NCBI GenBank assembly: GCA_965228625.1
Contig: OZ245829.1
Location: forward strand, 3,162,001-3,226,000
Length of the DNA stretch: 64,000 nt
DNA from: UBA2767 sp965228625
GTDB taxonomy: Bacteria; Pseudomonadota; Alphaproteobacteria; Rhizobiales; Methyloligellaceae
Reading direction: 5' to 3'
Part shown: positions 51,710 to 59,727 of the stretch, one piece after another
Position numbering within the stretch: the stretch's first letter is position 1
How the letters are laid out: each line of letters begins with the position of its first letter
Position numbers and translations under genes: made by a program
The notes under the pieces: generated by a model
Told to the model about the DNA's origin: nothing
The model's input: the letters and a program-made list of their open reading frames with translations, nothing else
Database searches by the model: none

Positions 51710-51898
51710 GACGTCATGTTCCCGGATTTCTGGCGGCGGATGGGCCTTCATATTGGCATTCTTTTTCGGCTCTTGGAACGGTCCGGGCTTTAACCCGGCC
51801 TTAAAGCCGCGCGCCTTATTTTTTGGATACGAATTCGGGGCGGGCTGAATTCCGAGCTTTGATGGACTCGGCTCCGCTTGGCGTTGCGGAGGATTTGA

Positions 51899-53896
51899 GT
51901 GTTGCGTACCCGCAAAACACGCAAGCGGGCCAAGGGACGGACGCCCGGGCGTCCGTCCAAGGCCGGCGCAGGTCGTCGTCCGGCGCGGCGCAAGCGATCC
52001 GCCAAATCCCGGTCGACCATCGGTCGCCTCGTCTACTGGGGCAGCGTCATGGGCGTATGGGCGCTGATCGCGCTTGGCGGCGTGCTCGGCTACGTCACCC
52101 TGACCATGCCGGCCGACGTGATGGACAACATCAAGCGCCGGCCGCCCAACGTCACGCTGGTCGGCAGCGACGGCACGATGCTGGCGGAACGCGGGCTGCG
52201 CCGCGGCTATATTCGTCTCAAGCACATGCCGCGCCATCTCGTGGACGCGGTTCTTGCGACCGAGGACCGCCGTTTCCGGGCGCATTTCGGTGTCGATCCG
52301 ATCGGTCTGACCCGCGCCATGTACAAGAACGTCCAGGCCGGGGCCGTTGTCGAGGGCGGCAGCACGATCACCCAGCAGCTCGCGAAGAACCTGTTTCTGA
52401 CCCCGGAGCGCACGATCACGCGAAAAATGCAGGAAGTGGTCCTCGCGATCTGGCTCGAGGTTTATCTCAGCAAGGACGAAATCCTCGAATCCTATCTCAA
52501 CAGGGTCTATTTCGGCGCCGGGACACATGGGGTCGAGGCGGCCGCGAAACGCTATTTCGGCAAGTCGGCACGGAAGGTGACGATCGCCGAGGCGGCGTTG
52601 CTTGCCGGTCTGCTCAAGGCGCCGTCGAGATATGCCCCGACGCGGAACCCGCGCCTTGCGGAGCAGCGCGCCTCCGTCGTCATCGCCAACATGGTGGATG
52701 CGGGCCTGCTCACCTCCGCACAGGCTATGGCGGCGATTTCCGCGCCGGCCCAGGTGCGCAATCCGAGCGGCATCACCGGGTACGAGTATGCGGCGGACTG
52801 GGTCGTCGACATCCTGCCGCGGCTGCTGGGTGCGGAGCACCGTTCGGACGTGATTGTCGAGACCACCATCGATCCCGTCCTCCAGCGCGAGACGCAGCGC
52901 ACGGTCAGCGCAACACTCGCGGCACACGGGAAACGGGTGAACGCGAAGCAGGCCGCGGCGCTCGTTCTCGATGCACGCGGCGGCGTGAAGGCGCTTGTCG
53001 GCGGCAGGTCGTACCGGGAAAGCCAGTACAACAGGGTCATCAGGTCACGGCGCCAGCCGGGATCGGCGTTCAAGCCGTTTGTCTATCTCGCGGCGCTGGA
53101 ATCCGGCCTGACGCCGAACACGCTCGTCAAGGACGCGCCCCTCAACATCAATGGTTGGCGGCCGAGGAACTACAAGAACGAGTATCGCGGCCCGATCACC
53201 ATTCGCGAGGGTCTTGCGGACTCGGTGAACACGGTCGCGGTGCGCCTGACGATGGAAGCGGGACGCTGGCGTGTGGTCCGGACGGCTCGGCGCCTCGGCA
53301 TCGAATCGGACATCCAGAAGAACCTCTCCATCGCGCTCGGGACGTCCGAGGTCACGCTTCTCGAGCTCGTATCGGCCTATGCGCCGTTCGCGAACGGCGG
53401 CTACATCGCGACGCCGCATATCGTCAATCGCATTCGGACGTCGAACGGCAAGGTGCTCTATCAGCGCCGCACCACCGGGCGTCCGCGCGCCGTCGCGCTT
53501 CGCTATGTGGCGGCGATGAACGACATGATGAGCGCGACGATGATCTCGGGCACCGCACGGCGCGCGGCGCTTCCCGACCGGCCCGCCGGCGGCAAGACGG
53601 GCACGACCCAGAATTTCCGCGACGCGTGGTTCATCGGCTACACGGCGCACTATGTCGGTGGCGTCTGGATCGGCAATGACGACGGCAAGCCGATGAAGCG
53701 GGTCACCGGCGGGACACTGCCGGCGAGCATGTGGAAAGAGATCATGCTGACCGCGCACCGGGACAAACGGGCCGCCGCGCTTCCCGGCGGAAGGGCGCCT
53801 GCGCTTGCCGACTCCCGCGTGCCGACGGACCGGCAACGGCAGAACAAGCGTTCCTTCTTCGATCGCGTTCTGGGTGTCTTTTCGCCCAATAGTTAG
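51899..53896 (+). CDS. Class A penicillin-binding protein (PBP1-type)
   Basis: A bifunctional peptidoglycan synthase of 665 residues. A very basic cytoplasmic N-terminus (residues 1-42) precedes one transmembrane helix (about 45-68). The glycosyltransferase domain has the catalytic Glu in ATEDRRFRAHFG and EGGSTITQQLAKNLFL. The transpeptidase shows the Ser-x-x-Lys motif in QPGSAFKPF, SVN in LADSVNTVAV and KTG in GGKTGTTQ. GTG start at 51899 with GGAGG 6 bases before it. Shorter than PBP1A (no OB domain), closer to PBP1B/2D types; the exact subclass is uncertain. Confidence 0.93.
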   Translation: MLRTRKTRKRAKGRTPGRPSKAGAGRRPARRKRSAKSRSTIGRLVYWGSVMGVWALIALGGVLGYVTLTMPADVMDNIKRRPPNVTLVGSDGTMLAERGLRRGYIRLKHMPRHLVDAVLATEDRRFRAHFGVDPIGLTRAMYKNVQAGAVVEGGSTITQQLAKNLFLTPERTITRKMQEVVLAIWLEVYLSKDEILESYLNRVYFGAGTHGVEAAAKRYFGKSARKVTIAEAALLAGLLKAPSRYAPTRNPRLAEQRASVVIANMVDAGLLTSAQAMAAISAPAQVRNPSGITGYEYAADWVVDILPRLLGAEHRSDVIVETTIDPVLQRETQRTVSATLAAHGKRVNAKQAAALVLDARGGVKALVGGRSYRESQYNRVIRSRRQPGSAFKPFVYLAALESGLTPNTLVKDAPLNINGWRPRNYKNEYRGPITIREGLADSVNTVAVRLTMEAGRWRVVRTARRLGIESDIQKNLSIALGTSEVTLLELVSAYAPFANGGYIATPHIVNRIRTSNGKVLYQRRTTGRPRAVALRYVAAMNDMMSATMISGTARRAALPDRPAGGKTGTTQNFRDAWFIGYTAHYVGGVWIGNDDGKPMKRVTGGTLPASMWKEIMLTAHRDKRAAALPGGRAPALADSRVPTDRQRQNKRSFFDRVLGVFSPNS

Positions 53897-53941
53897 AGCC
53901 CTTTCCACCAGAATGGCTCCGATCTGATGGAAAGGGCTCTA
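53894..53941. repeat. 48-bp near-perfect palindrome between convergent genes
   Basis: TAGAGCCCTTTCCA (53894-53907) and TGGAAAGGGCTCTA (53928-53941) are perfect 14-bp inverted arms; inside them CAGA/TCTG extends the stem after one mismatch, leaving a 10-base loop. The left arm includes the stop codon of the penicillin-binding protein gene. There is no T-run on either side, so it is not a standard terminator. It resembles a small mobile palindromic repeat; copy number is not visible here. Confidence 0.6.
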
Positions 53942-53955
53942 GGCGTTTTCAGCAG

Positions 53956-54717
53956 CTAAGCGCTTTCAGCACCGTAACGGTGAAGTTGCCCGCCATTCTT
54001 CCGCAACCAGGCTTTGGCGCGGTCCATCTGCGGACACACGTCGCGAACGTGCGCCCAGAAGCGGTCGCTGTGGTTCATCTCGCGCAGATGCGCCACTTCG
54101 TGTGCCGCGAGATAATCGAGCACGTCCTCGGGCGCCAGAATCAGCCGCCAGGAAAAGGACAGGACACCGCCCGCGGAGCATGAGCCCCATCGGCTCGTCT
54201 GATCGCGCACGGTGATGCGCTTGGGGCGGACCCGCAGAGCTGCAGCGTGCACGGCGCATCTGTCCGAGAGATCGGCCCGCGCCTCCCGCTTGAGCCAGTC
54301 CTTCAGACGGCGTGGCGCGTGTTCGGTCGCGCCGGATACATGAATGTTCGGCAGATCGAACGGCGCGGTCACATCGCCTTCCTCGATCCATACCGCACCT
54401 CGCCGTTTGACCTCGGGCAGGAGGCGCAGCACATGATCCCGGCCGCGCAGCGGCAGGGTCACGCCGTCCGTGAACGGCACCGGTGCGGGCATGGCGGCCA
54501 GCCGTTTCTGCAACCACTCGAAGTGCTTTGCCAGGAACCGGCCCGCTTCGTCGAGCGTCGTGTGCCGCGGAACGGTCAGCACGGCGCCCCGTTTCGCCTC
54601 GTTGACGCTCAGCGAAATACGCCGCGCCCGCGGGCTGCGGCGCACAAGCACCGGCTCGTCAAGGCCGGCGGCCTTCATCTGAAAGGTCTCGGATTTCGGT
54701 TTCAGCGAGGAGAGCAT
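53956..54717 (-). CDS. YgjP-like metallopeptidase (SprT/DUF45 family)
   Basis: A 253-residue predicted zinc metalloprotease of the WSS1/YgjP family. The zinc motif HEVAHLREMNHSDRFW, with HExxH-type residues and a downstream His, is near residue 205, preceded by the conserved RWGSCSAGGVLSFSWRLILAP. The N-terminal part (VLVRRSPRARRISLSVNEAK) is typical of the family. Biological role unclear; related proteins act on DNA-protein crosslinks. It is convergent with the PBP gene; its last codons overlap a tandem GCGnTTTCAGCA repeat (53943-53971). Confidence 0.88.
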   Translation of the reverse strand: MLSSLKPKSETFQMKAAGLDEPVLVRRSPRARRISLSVNEAKRGAVLTVPRHTTLDEAGRFLAKHFEWLQKRLAAMPAPVPFTDGVTLPLRGRDHVLRLLPEVKRRGAVWIEEGDVTAPFDLPNIHVSGATEHAPRRLKDWLKREARADLSDRCAVHAAALRVRPKRITVRDQTSRWGSCSAGGVLSFSWRLILAPEDVLDYLAAHEVAHLREMNHSDRFWAHVRDVCPQMDRAKAWLRKNGGQLHRYGAESA

Positions 54718-54801
54718 GTCCGGGCTGGTCCGTACGGCAACGCGAATCAGCGCAATCGCGCTGACATTAGCATGGCGGACGTTAACAGAGTTGCGGTGCG
54801 C

Positions 54802-56088
54802 TCAGGATGACACCATGCGCAGCGATCGCACGGTGCGGGTCACGATGCCGGGTTCGCGGTGATGGGTCGCAATAAAGTCGGAAATGCGCGGTGCGATCTC
54901 CGAGCGGAAACGCGACCCGTTGAACACGCCGTAGTGTCCGACCCCTTTCTGCAGGTAGTGCACACGTTTCGATTCGGCCAGGCTGCTGCAGAGCTTGTGT
55001 GCCGCCTCGGTCTGGCCGACGCCGGAAATATCGTCCTTCTCGCCTTCCACGGTCATCAGCGGCGTACGCTTGATCTTGGACGGGTCTACGGGTCGGCCCC
55101 GATGGGTCATCTCGCCCTTGGGCAGGGCATGCCGCATGAAAACCGTTTCCACGGTCTGCAGGTAGAAGGCCCCGTCCAGGTCCATCACCGCGAGGTACTC
55201 GTCATAGAAGTCACGGTGCTTGTCGGCGGAGTCTCCATCGCCCTCGACCAGGTGGCGGAACAGCTCCTTGTGGGCGTCCATGTGCCGGTCGAGGTTCATG
55301 GTCATGAAACCGGTGAGTTGCAGGAAGCCGGGATAGACCGGCCGCATGAAACCCGGATGCGGCCAGGGCACCTGCATGATGACGTTGGACCGGAACCAGT
55401 CGATGCTGCGGTGTTCGGCCAGCGAGTTGACCGCGGTCGGATTGACGCGCGTGTCGATCGGGCCGCCCATCAGCGTCATTGACTGCGGCACGTGGGGACT
55501 GCCGTCGGCTTCCAGCAGGGCGACCGCCGCGAGGACCGGCACCGAGGGCTGGCAAACGGCGATGACGTGAACGTTGCCCCGGAGAACGCGGAGCATGTCG
55601 ATCACATAGTCGATGTAATCGTCCAGATCGAACGTCCCCTTGACGAGGGGGACCATGCGCGCATCCGCCCAATCGGTGATGAACACATCGTGGCGCGGCA
55701 GCATCGCCTCCACCGTGCCGCGCAACAGGGTTGCGTAATGGCCGGAGAGCGGCGCCACGATCAGCACAGGGGCGTTGTCGCCACGATGCCCTTGCGGCAT
55801 CTCCCTGCGGAAATGGCGCAGCTCACAGAACGGCCGGCGCCATACGACCTCTTCCCTGACACGGATCCTCTGCCCGCCGACCTCGGTCGAGAAGATGCCG
55901 AAATGGGGCTTGGTATAGCGGCGGGTGGTGCGTTCGAACAGCTCGCACGCGGCGACGACAGACCGGCCGAACGGCGTATGGGAGACCGGGTTCAGCGGAT
56001 TTCGAAATGCGAGCGCCGTGATGTCGGAGACGGCGCGAACCGGGGCCATTGCGGCATGGTTCATTTCGTAAAGGTGATAAAGCGGCAA
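54802..56088 (-). CDS. phaZ: Intracellular polyhydroxybutyrate depolymerase
   Basis: PhaZ mobilizes stored poly(3-hydroxybutyrate) granules. The 428-residue protein belongs to the short-chain-length intracellular type, in which the nucleophile is a Cys: here Cys179 in HVIAVCQPSVPVLA, in place of the usual lipase-box Ser. The N-terminus (MPLYHLYEMNHAAMAPVRAV) and VDPSKIKRTPLMTVEGEKDDISG near residue 335 are typical. No other pha gene is in the window. The upstream 150 bases hold no gene. Confidence 0.92.
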   Translation of the reverse strand: MPLYHLYEMNHAAMAPVRAVSDITALAFRNPLNPVSHTPFGRSVVAACELFERTTRRYTKPHFGIFSTEVGGQRIRVREEVVWRRPFCELRHFRREMPQGHRGDNAPVLIVAPLSGHYATLLRGTVEAMLPRHDVFITDWADARMVPLVKGTFDLDDYIDYVIDMLRVLRGNVHVIAVCQPSVPVLAAVALLEADGSPHVPQSMTLMGGPIDTRVNPTAVNSLAEHRSIDWFRSNVIMQVPWPHPGFMRPVYPGFLQLTGFMTMNLDRHMDAHKELFRHLVEGDGDSADKHRDFYDEYLAVMDLDGAFYLQTVETVFMRHALPKGEMTHRGRPVDPSKIKRTPLMTVEGEKDDISGVGQTEAAHKLCSSLAESKRVHYLQKGVGHYGVFNGSRFRSEIAPRISDFIATHHREPGIVTRTVRSLRMVSS

Positions 56089-56238
56089 GTGACGATCGTC
56101 CCTTCGAGGTGCACATGCCCGCGAGCGATATTCTGCCGCGCCGAGCTATGTTGCAGCGCAGCATAGTGTGTTCGGGAGGCGAGTCAAGCAACCCGAAGGT
56201 CTATGTGCGGTGTACGATGGCCGGTGCCGGACCGGCCG

Positions 56239-56838
56239 TCACAGGAATTTCCTGATCCCGTCCGCCATCTTTTCGGGACCTGTGCCATAGGCGAAGTGCG
56301 CCAGATATTGCCCATCCGGGCTCATGAGATAGACGATGCTGGAGTGGTCCATCAAATAGTCAGTGGCGCTCTCGCTTTTCGACTTCGCGTAGTACACGCG
56401 ATACGCCTTGGCCGCCTCGCGGATTTCCTCCGGGCTGCCGGTCAGGCCGATAAGCTGAGGATGGAAATTCTCGACATAGCTCTTCATCTGCTCCGCCGTG
56501 TCGCGTTCCGGATCGATGGTGATGAAGATCGGCGTTACGTCCTTCGCCTTGTCGCCGAGAGCATCGAGGGCGGCGGACATGACCTGCAACTCGGCCGGGC
56601 AGATATCGGGGCAATAGGTGTATCCGAAAAAGATGAGCTTGTGCTTGCCCGCAAAGTCCATCTCGGTCACGCGACGCCCGTTGTGATCCGTCAGGTTGAA
56701 CGGCCCGCCAATGAGCACCTTTCCGGTGGCGATCTGGGGCTGCGGGGCCTGCGCGGTATTGAGGGCGAAGAACCCGAGGGCGACCGCGCCGCCGAGCAAA
56801 AACGCCGCGGCAATGAGTGTGATAAAACGTGGTGACAT
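56239..56838 (-). CDS. senC: SCO1/SenC family copper chaperone
   Basis: A 199-residue thioredoxin-fold protein that delivers copper to the CuA centre of cytochrome oxidase. A membrane anchor (about residues 6-28) precedes the domain. The copper ligands are Cys76 and Cys80 in GYTYCPDICPAEL and His165 in LMDHSSIVYL. It is divergent from regB, and this senC/regB-regA grouping is known from photosynthetic and other alphaproteobacteria (prrC/prrBA). SenC may pass redox information to RegB, which is known for the family, not shown here. Confidence 0.93.
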   Translation of the reverse strand: MSPRFITLIAAAFLLGGAVALGFFALNTAQAPQPQIATGKVLIGGPFNLTDHNGRRVTEMDFAGKHKLIFFGYTYCPDICPAELQVMSAALDALGDKAKDVTPIFITIDPERDTAEQMKSYVENFHPQLIGLTGSPEEIREAAKAYRVYYAKSKSESATDYLMDHSSIVYLMSPDGQYLAHFAYGTGPEKMADGIRKFL

Positions 56839-57063
56839 GTGAACGGCTTTCGCCTCCTCAAGCGAATTTCAACTTGCGCCTATCGGTGCGCACTTCCGCA
56901 CGGCGGTCAACCCACCTCGCGGAACTGTGACAGCGGCGAATTGTCGTCCGGATCAAACGTGTTGCGACCTTTCATGAGGTATTTTGCCGCGACGCCCGGC
57001 TTGATAAACTCCTGTCAGGTCTTGTATTTCGGCACGAACAGCCAAGTCTGAATCGAACCTGCA
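56839..57063. promoter_or_regulatory. Divergent senC/regB control region
   Basis: The 225-bp region has no gene. GCGAC half sites occur at 56964-56968 (in TTGCGACC) and 56989-56993 (in TTGCCGCGAC), in the same orientation, 25 bp apart. GCGAC-type motifs occur in RegA/ActR binding sites, so autoregulation is possible. Confidence 0.35.
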
Positions 57064-58446
57064 ATGCCCCCTGTCGCGCAAATAGCGCCGGATGAGAATA
57101 CCAGCCGCCTCCGCCTGCGAACGATCGTTCGCCTGAGATGGATCGCCGTTGCCGGCCAGGCGGTGACCGTCGCCCTGGTCTACTTTGTCCTTGGTTTCGA
57201 CCTGCCGATCGGCCTCTGCGCGGCCGTCATTGCCCTTTCTGCGTGGCTGAACATCTTTCTGCGGACGCGGTTTTCGGGCCGGTTGTGGCTCCGGAGCGAA
57301 CACGCCACGGCGATGCTGGCATACGACATTCTGCAACTCGCCGCGCTTCTCTATCTGACCGGTGGATTGCAGAACCCGTTCGCGTTTCTCATGGTCGCTC
57401 CGGTCACGGTTTCGGCATCGAAACAACCGCTTCGCCACACGCTCGGCCTGGGCGTGCTGGTCGTTTCGTGCACCACGCTGCTGGCCTTCTTCCACTGGCC
57501 GTTGCCCTGGTACGCCGGACAGACGCTTGAACTTCCGCTGACTTATGTCGGCGGCGTATGGGCGGCGCTGGTCTCCGGGGTGATCTTCTTTGCGCTCTAT
57601 GCGCAGCGTATTGCCAAGGAGGCGCGGCAGATGTCCGACGCGCTGGCGGCGACGGAGGCGGTCTTGATGCGCGAGCAGAGCATGTCCGCGCTCGACGGTC
57701 TGGCCGCGGCCGCGGCACACGAGCTCGGCACGCCGCTGTCGACGATTGCGGTCGTCGCGAAGGAACTGCAGCGCGAGCTTCCGAAGGACAGTCCGCACCG
57801 CGAAGACCTGGCGCTGCTCAAGACCCAGACGGACCGCTGCCGGGATATCCTCGCCAAGCTGTCCGCCGGTTCGGAAGAACCCGATACGGTTCTCTCACGC
57901 ATGCCCATCAGCCAGCTTCTCGAGGAAGCGACCGAGCCGCATCGGGTCTTCGACATCGACATCGATATCGAGTCGGGCCCGGCTCCGGATGCGGAGCTGG
58001 ACAAGGCGGACCGGGCGGAACCGGTCGGCGCGCGCAATCCGGCAATTCTCTACGGATTGGGCAACCTCATCGAAAACGCCGCCGACTTCGCGAAGTCCCG
58101 CGTGGACGTCCGCGCCGAATGGGGGCACGACACGGTCTCGATCACCGTTGCCGACGACGGGCCGGGCATCCCCGCCGCGATCCGCGACAGGCTCGGAGAA
58201 CCTTATGTCACGACACGCGGGACGAGCGAAACGAAGGCCGAGCAACAGAATGGAGAGAGCCACGGCATGGGTTTGGGTTTCTTTATCGCGAAAACCCTTT
58301 TGGAGCGGTCCGGGGCGCGGCTGGAATTCTCGAACCGGACGCCGCCGGAGCACGGTGCACAGGTCCGGATCGTCTGGCCGCGCGAGGCGATTGAAACCAA
58401 CGGAGAGCAGGAATCGGGTTCGCTTGAAGCGGCGCGTACACCATGA
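57064..58446 (+). CDS. regB: Redox sensor histidine kinase RegB/ActS/PrrB
   Basis: RegB senses the redox state of the respiratory chain and phosphorylates RegA. The 460-residue protein has six membrane helices (about residues 25-185). The quinone-binding heptad GGLQNPF is at residues 100-106. The phosphorylated His219 lies in AAHELGTPLSTIA, and the redox-active Cys259 in TQTDRCRDIL, both as in Rhodobacter RegB. The kinase domain has N and G boxes (LGNLIENAADFA, DDGPGIP, GLGFFIAKTLLE). It starts at ATG 57064 and is followed by regA after 59 bases. Confidence 0.96.
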   Translation: MPPVAQIAPDENTSRLRLRTIVRLRWIAVAGQAVTVALVYFVLGFDLPIGLCAAVIALSAWLNIFLRTRFSGRLWLRSEHATAMLAYDILQLAALLYLTGGLQNPFAFLMVAPVTVSASKQPLRHTLGLGVLVVSCTTLLAFFHWPLPWYAGQTLELPLTYVGGVWAALVSGVIFFALYAQRIAKEARQMSDALAATEAVLMREQSMSALDGLAAAAAHELGTPLSTIAVVAKELQRELPKDSPHREDLALLKTQTDRCRDILAKLSAGSEEPDTVLSRMPISQLLEEATEPHRVFDIDIDIESGPAPDAELDKADRAEPVGARNPAILYGLGNLIENAADFAKSRVDVRAEWGHDTVSITVADDGPGIPAAIRDRLGEPYVTTRGTSETKAEQQNGESHGMGLGFFIAKTLLERSGARLEFSNRTPPEHGAQVRIVWPREAIETNGEQESGSLEAARTP

Positions 58447-58505
58447 TGACGCGCAATGCCTAGTCGAATTGCAGCCGGCCCGCTAAAATCGAATGGGAAC
58501 TGGAA

Positions 58506-59090
58506 ATGGTAGACGAACAAAACATGGATGTGCAGAGCAGCGTGAGCAGCGCTGAGACCGTTGACGGGCAGCCGAAATTGCTCATCGTCGATGACGACCG
58601 GCCGTTCCTTCAGCGGCTTGGACGCGCCATGGAATCGCGCGGGTTCAACGTGGAATTGGCCGAATCCGTAAGTGAAGGTCTTGGCCAGATTCACAAACAG
58701 CCGCCGGACTATGCCGTCGTCGACATGCGCCTTGAGGACGGCAACGGGCTGGACGTCATCGCGGTCCTGAAGGAAGTTCACCCCGATACGCGTGCCGTCG
58801 TCCTGACCGGCTACGGGAATATCGCGACCGCCGTCACGGCGGTGAAGATGGGCGCCGTCGACTACCTTTCGAAGCCTGCGGATGCGGACGACGTTTACAA
58901 GGCGCTCATGGCGCCTCCCGATGCCAAGGCGCAGCCGCCGGAAGATCCCATGTCGGCGGATCGCGTCCGCTGGGAGCATATCCAGCGCGTCTACGAACTG
59001 TGCAACCGCAACGTCTCGGAAACCGCACGCCGGCTCAAGATGCATCGGCGCACGCTGCAGCGCATCCTGGCGAAACGCGCGCCCCGTTAG
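58506..59090 (+). CDS. regA: Response regulator RegA/ActR/PrrA
   Basis: The 194-residue partner of RegB. The receiver domain (about residues 22-135) has the acidic pocket in LLIVDDDRPF and the phosphorylated Asp73 in VVDMRLEDG. A proline-rich linker follows, then a Fis-type HTH at about 165-192 (NVSETARRLKMHRRTLQRILAK), which is nearly invariant in this family. RegA controls respiration, carbon and nitrogen fixation and hydrogen metabolism under low oxygen. The C-terminal region is extended by a QPPEDPM linker. Confidence 0.96.
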   Translation: MVDEQNMDVQSSVSSAETVDGQPKLLIVDDDRPFLQRLGRAMESRGFNVELAESVSEGLGQIHKQPPDYAVVDMRLEDGNGLDVIAVLKEVHPDTRAVVLTGYGNIATAVTAVKMGAVDYLSKPADADDVYKALMAPPDAKAQPPEDPMSADRVRWEHIQRVYELCNRNVSETARRLKMHRRTLQRILAKRAPR

Positions 59091-59093
59091 GCT

Positions 59094-59573
59094 CTATTCC
59101 TGAAATCCGCCTTTGACGCCCGGATCGACGGTCATGTGCAGCCGCATCGCGGCAGCGCGCGCGAATCTCAGTGTCACGGCTTTGCGTCTGCCGCCCGCGA
59201 GTTTGTGCTCGGGCGCATCCCGCATCATCTCCGCCCCGAACCGGTCGGCGAGAATGAGCCCCGTCCCGTCGGGCAGTACGTCGAGTGGAAAGTCCGAGGC
59301 GACGGCGAAGAAAAAGCGGTCGCAGTGGCTGCGATACTCGGGCCATTTGGCGTCCGCCTGGAAGTCGGCAAGCGACGACTTGATTTCGACGATCCAGATT
59401 TCACCTCCGCGTCCCAACGCGACCACATCGGCCCGATGGCCGGTGGAAAGCGGAAGTTCGGTCACGACGGAATGGCCGAACTCCTGAAGGAATCGGCAGG
59501 TTCCGCGCTGTATGGCAGCGGCCTGTTCTGACTGGCGTCCGTCAAGTATTTGCAGTGGCTCGGATTCACTCAT
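59094..59573 (-). CDS. mmcB: MmcB-family DNA repair protein
   Basis: A 159-residue alphaproteobacterial protein of the MmcB (DUF1052) family, known in Caulobacter for mitomycin C resistance. The PD-(D/E)xK nuclease-like core is visible: Asp49 in HRADVVAL, then Glu63 and Lys65 in IVEIKSS. It is convergent with regA (4 bases apart) and divergent from egtB. MmcB is LexA-controlled in Caulobacter, but no GTTC-N7-GTTC box is seen upstream here. Confidence 0.87.
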   Translation of the reverse strand: MSESEPLQILDGRQSEQAAAIQRGTCRFLQEFGHSVVTELPLSTGHRADVVALGRGGEIWIVEIKSSLADFQADAKWPEYRSHCDRFFFAVASDFPLDVLPDGTGLILADRFGAEMMRDAPEHKLAGGRRKAVTLRFARAAAMRLHMTVDPGVKGGFQE

Positions 59574-59638
59574 CGGACTTCACGGTTTCGTGCCGGCATC
59601 GACCTTTTTTTCATTACAGGCGTCACTATACCGACTTG

Positions 59639-59664
59639 TTTGGCGGCCATGAATGCCCGCCAAA
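59639..59664. promoter_or_regulatory. Inverted repeat in the mmcB-egtB divergent region
   Basis: TTTGGCGG-CCATGAATGC-CCGCCAAA is a perfect 8-bp inverted repeat, 63 bases before the egtB start. It could be an operator of egtB or mmcB; it is not a LexA box. Confidence 0.4.
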
Positions 59665-59727
59665 GGACACGGGTGGCCAATGGTCGATCGTTTCCCTATG
59701 TTACCGATTCGCAAACTGGAGGAAAAA

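Noticed and set aside
50003..51793. 596-codon open frame on the plus strand opposite the phosphoesterase and cyclase genes
   Set aside because: Antisense shadow; the opposite strand carries complete active-site motifs.
51786..51808. Inverted repeat GGCTTTAA/TTAAAGCC followed by TTATTTTTT as a plus-strand terminator
   Set aside because: No plus-strand gene lies upstream to be terminated, and the T-run starts about nine bases after the stem; function unclear.
51710..52927. Long N-terminal extension of the cyclase-family frame
   Set aside because: It runs antisense through the penicillin-binding protein gene and lacks similarity; family length fits the start at 51709 or 51751.
59574..59727. 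LexA (SOS) box for mmcB
   Set aside because: No GTTC-N7-GTTC or its complement is present in the upstream region.
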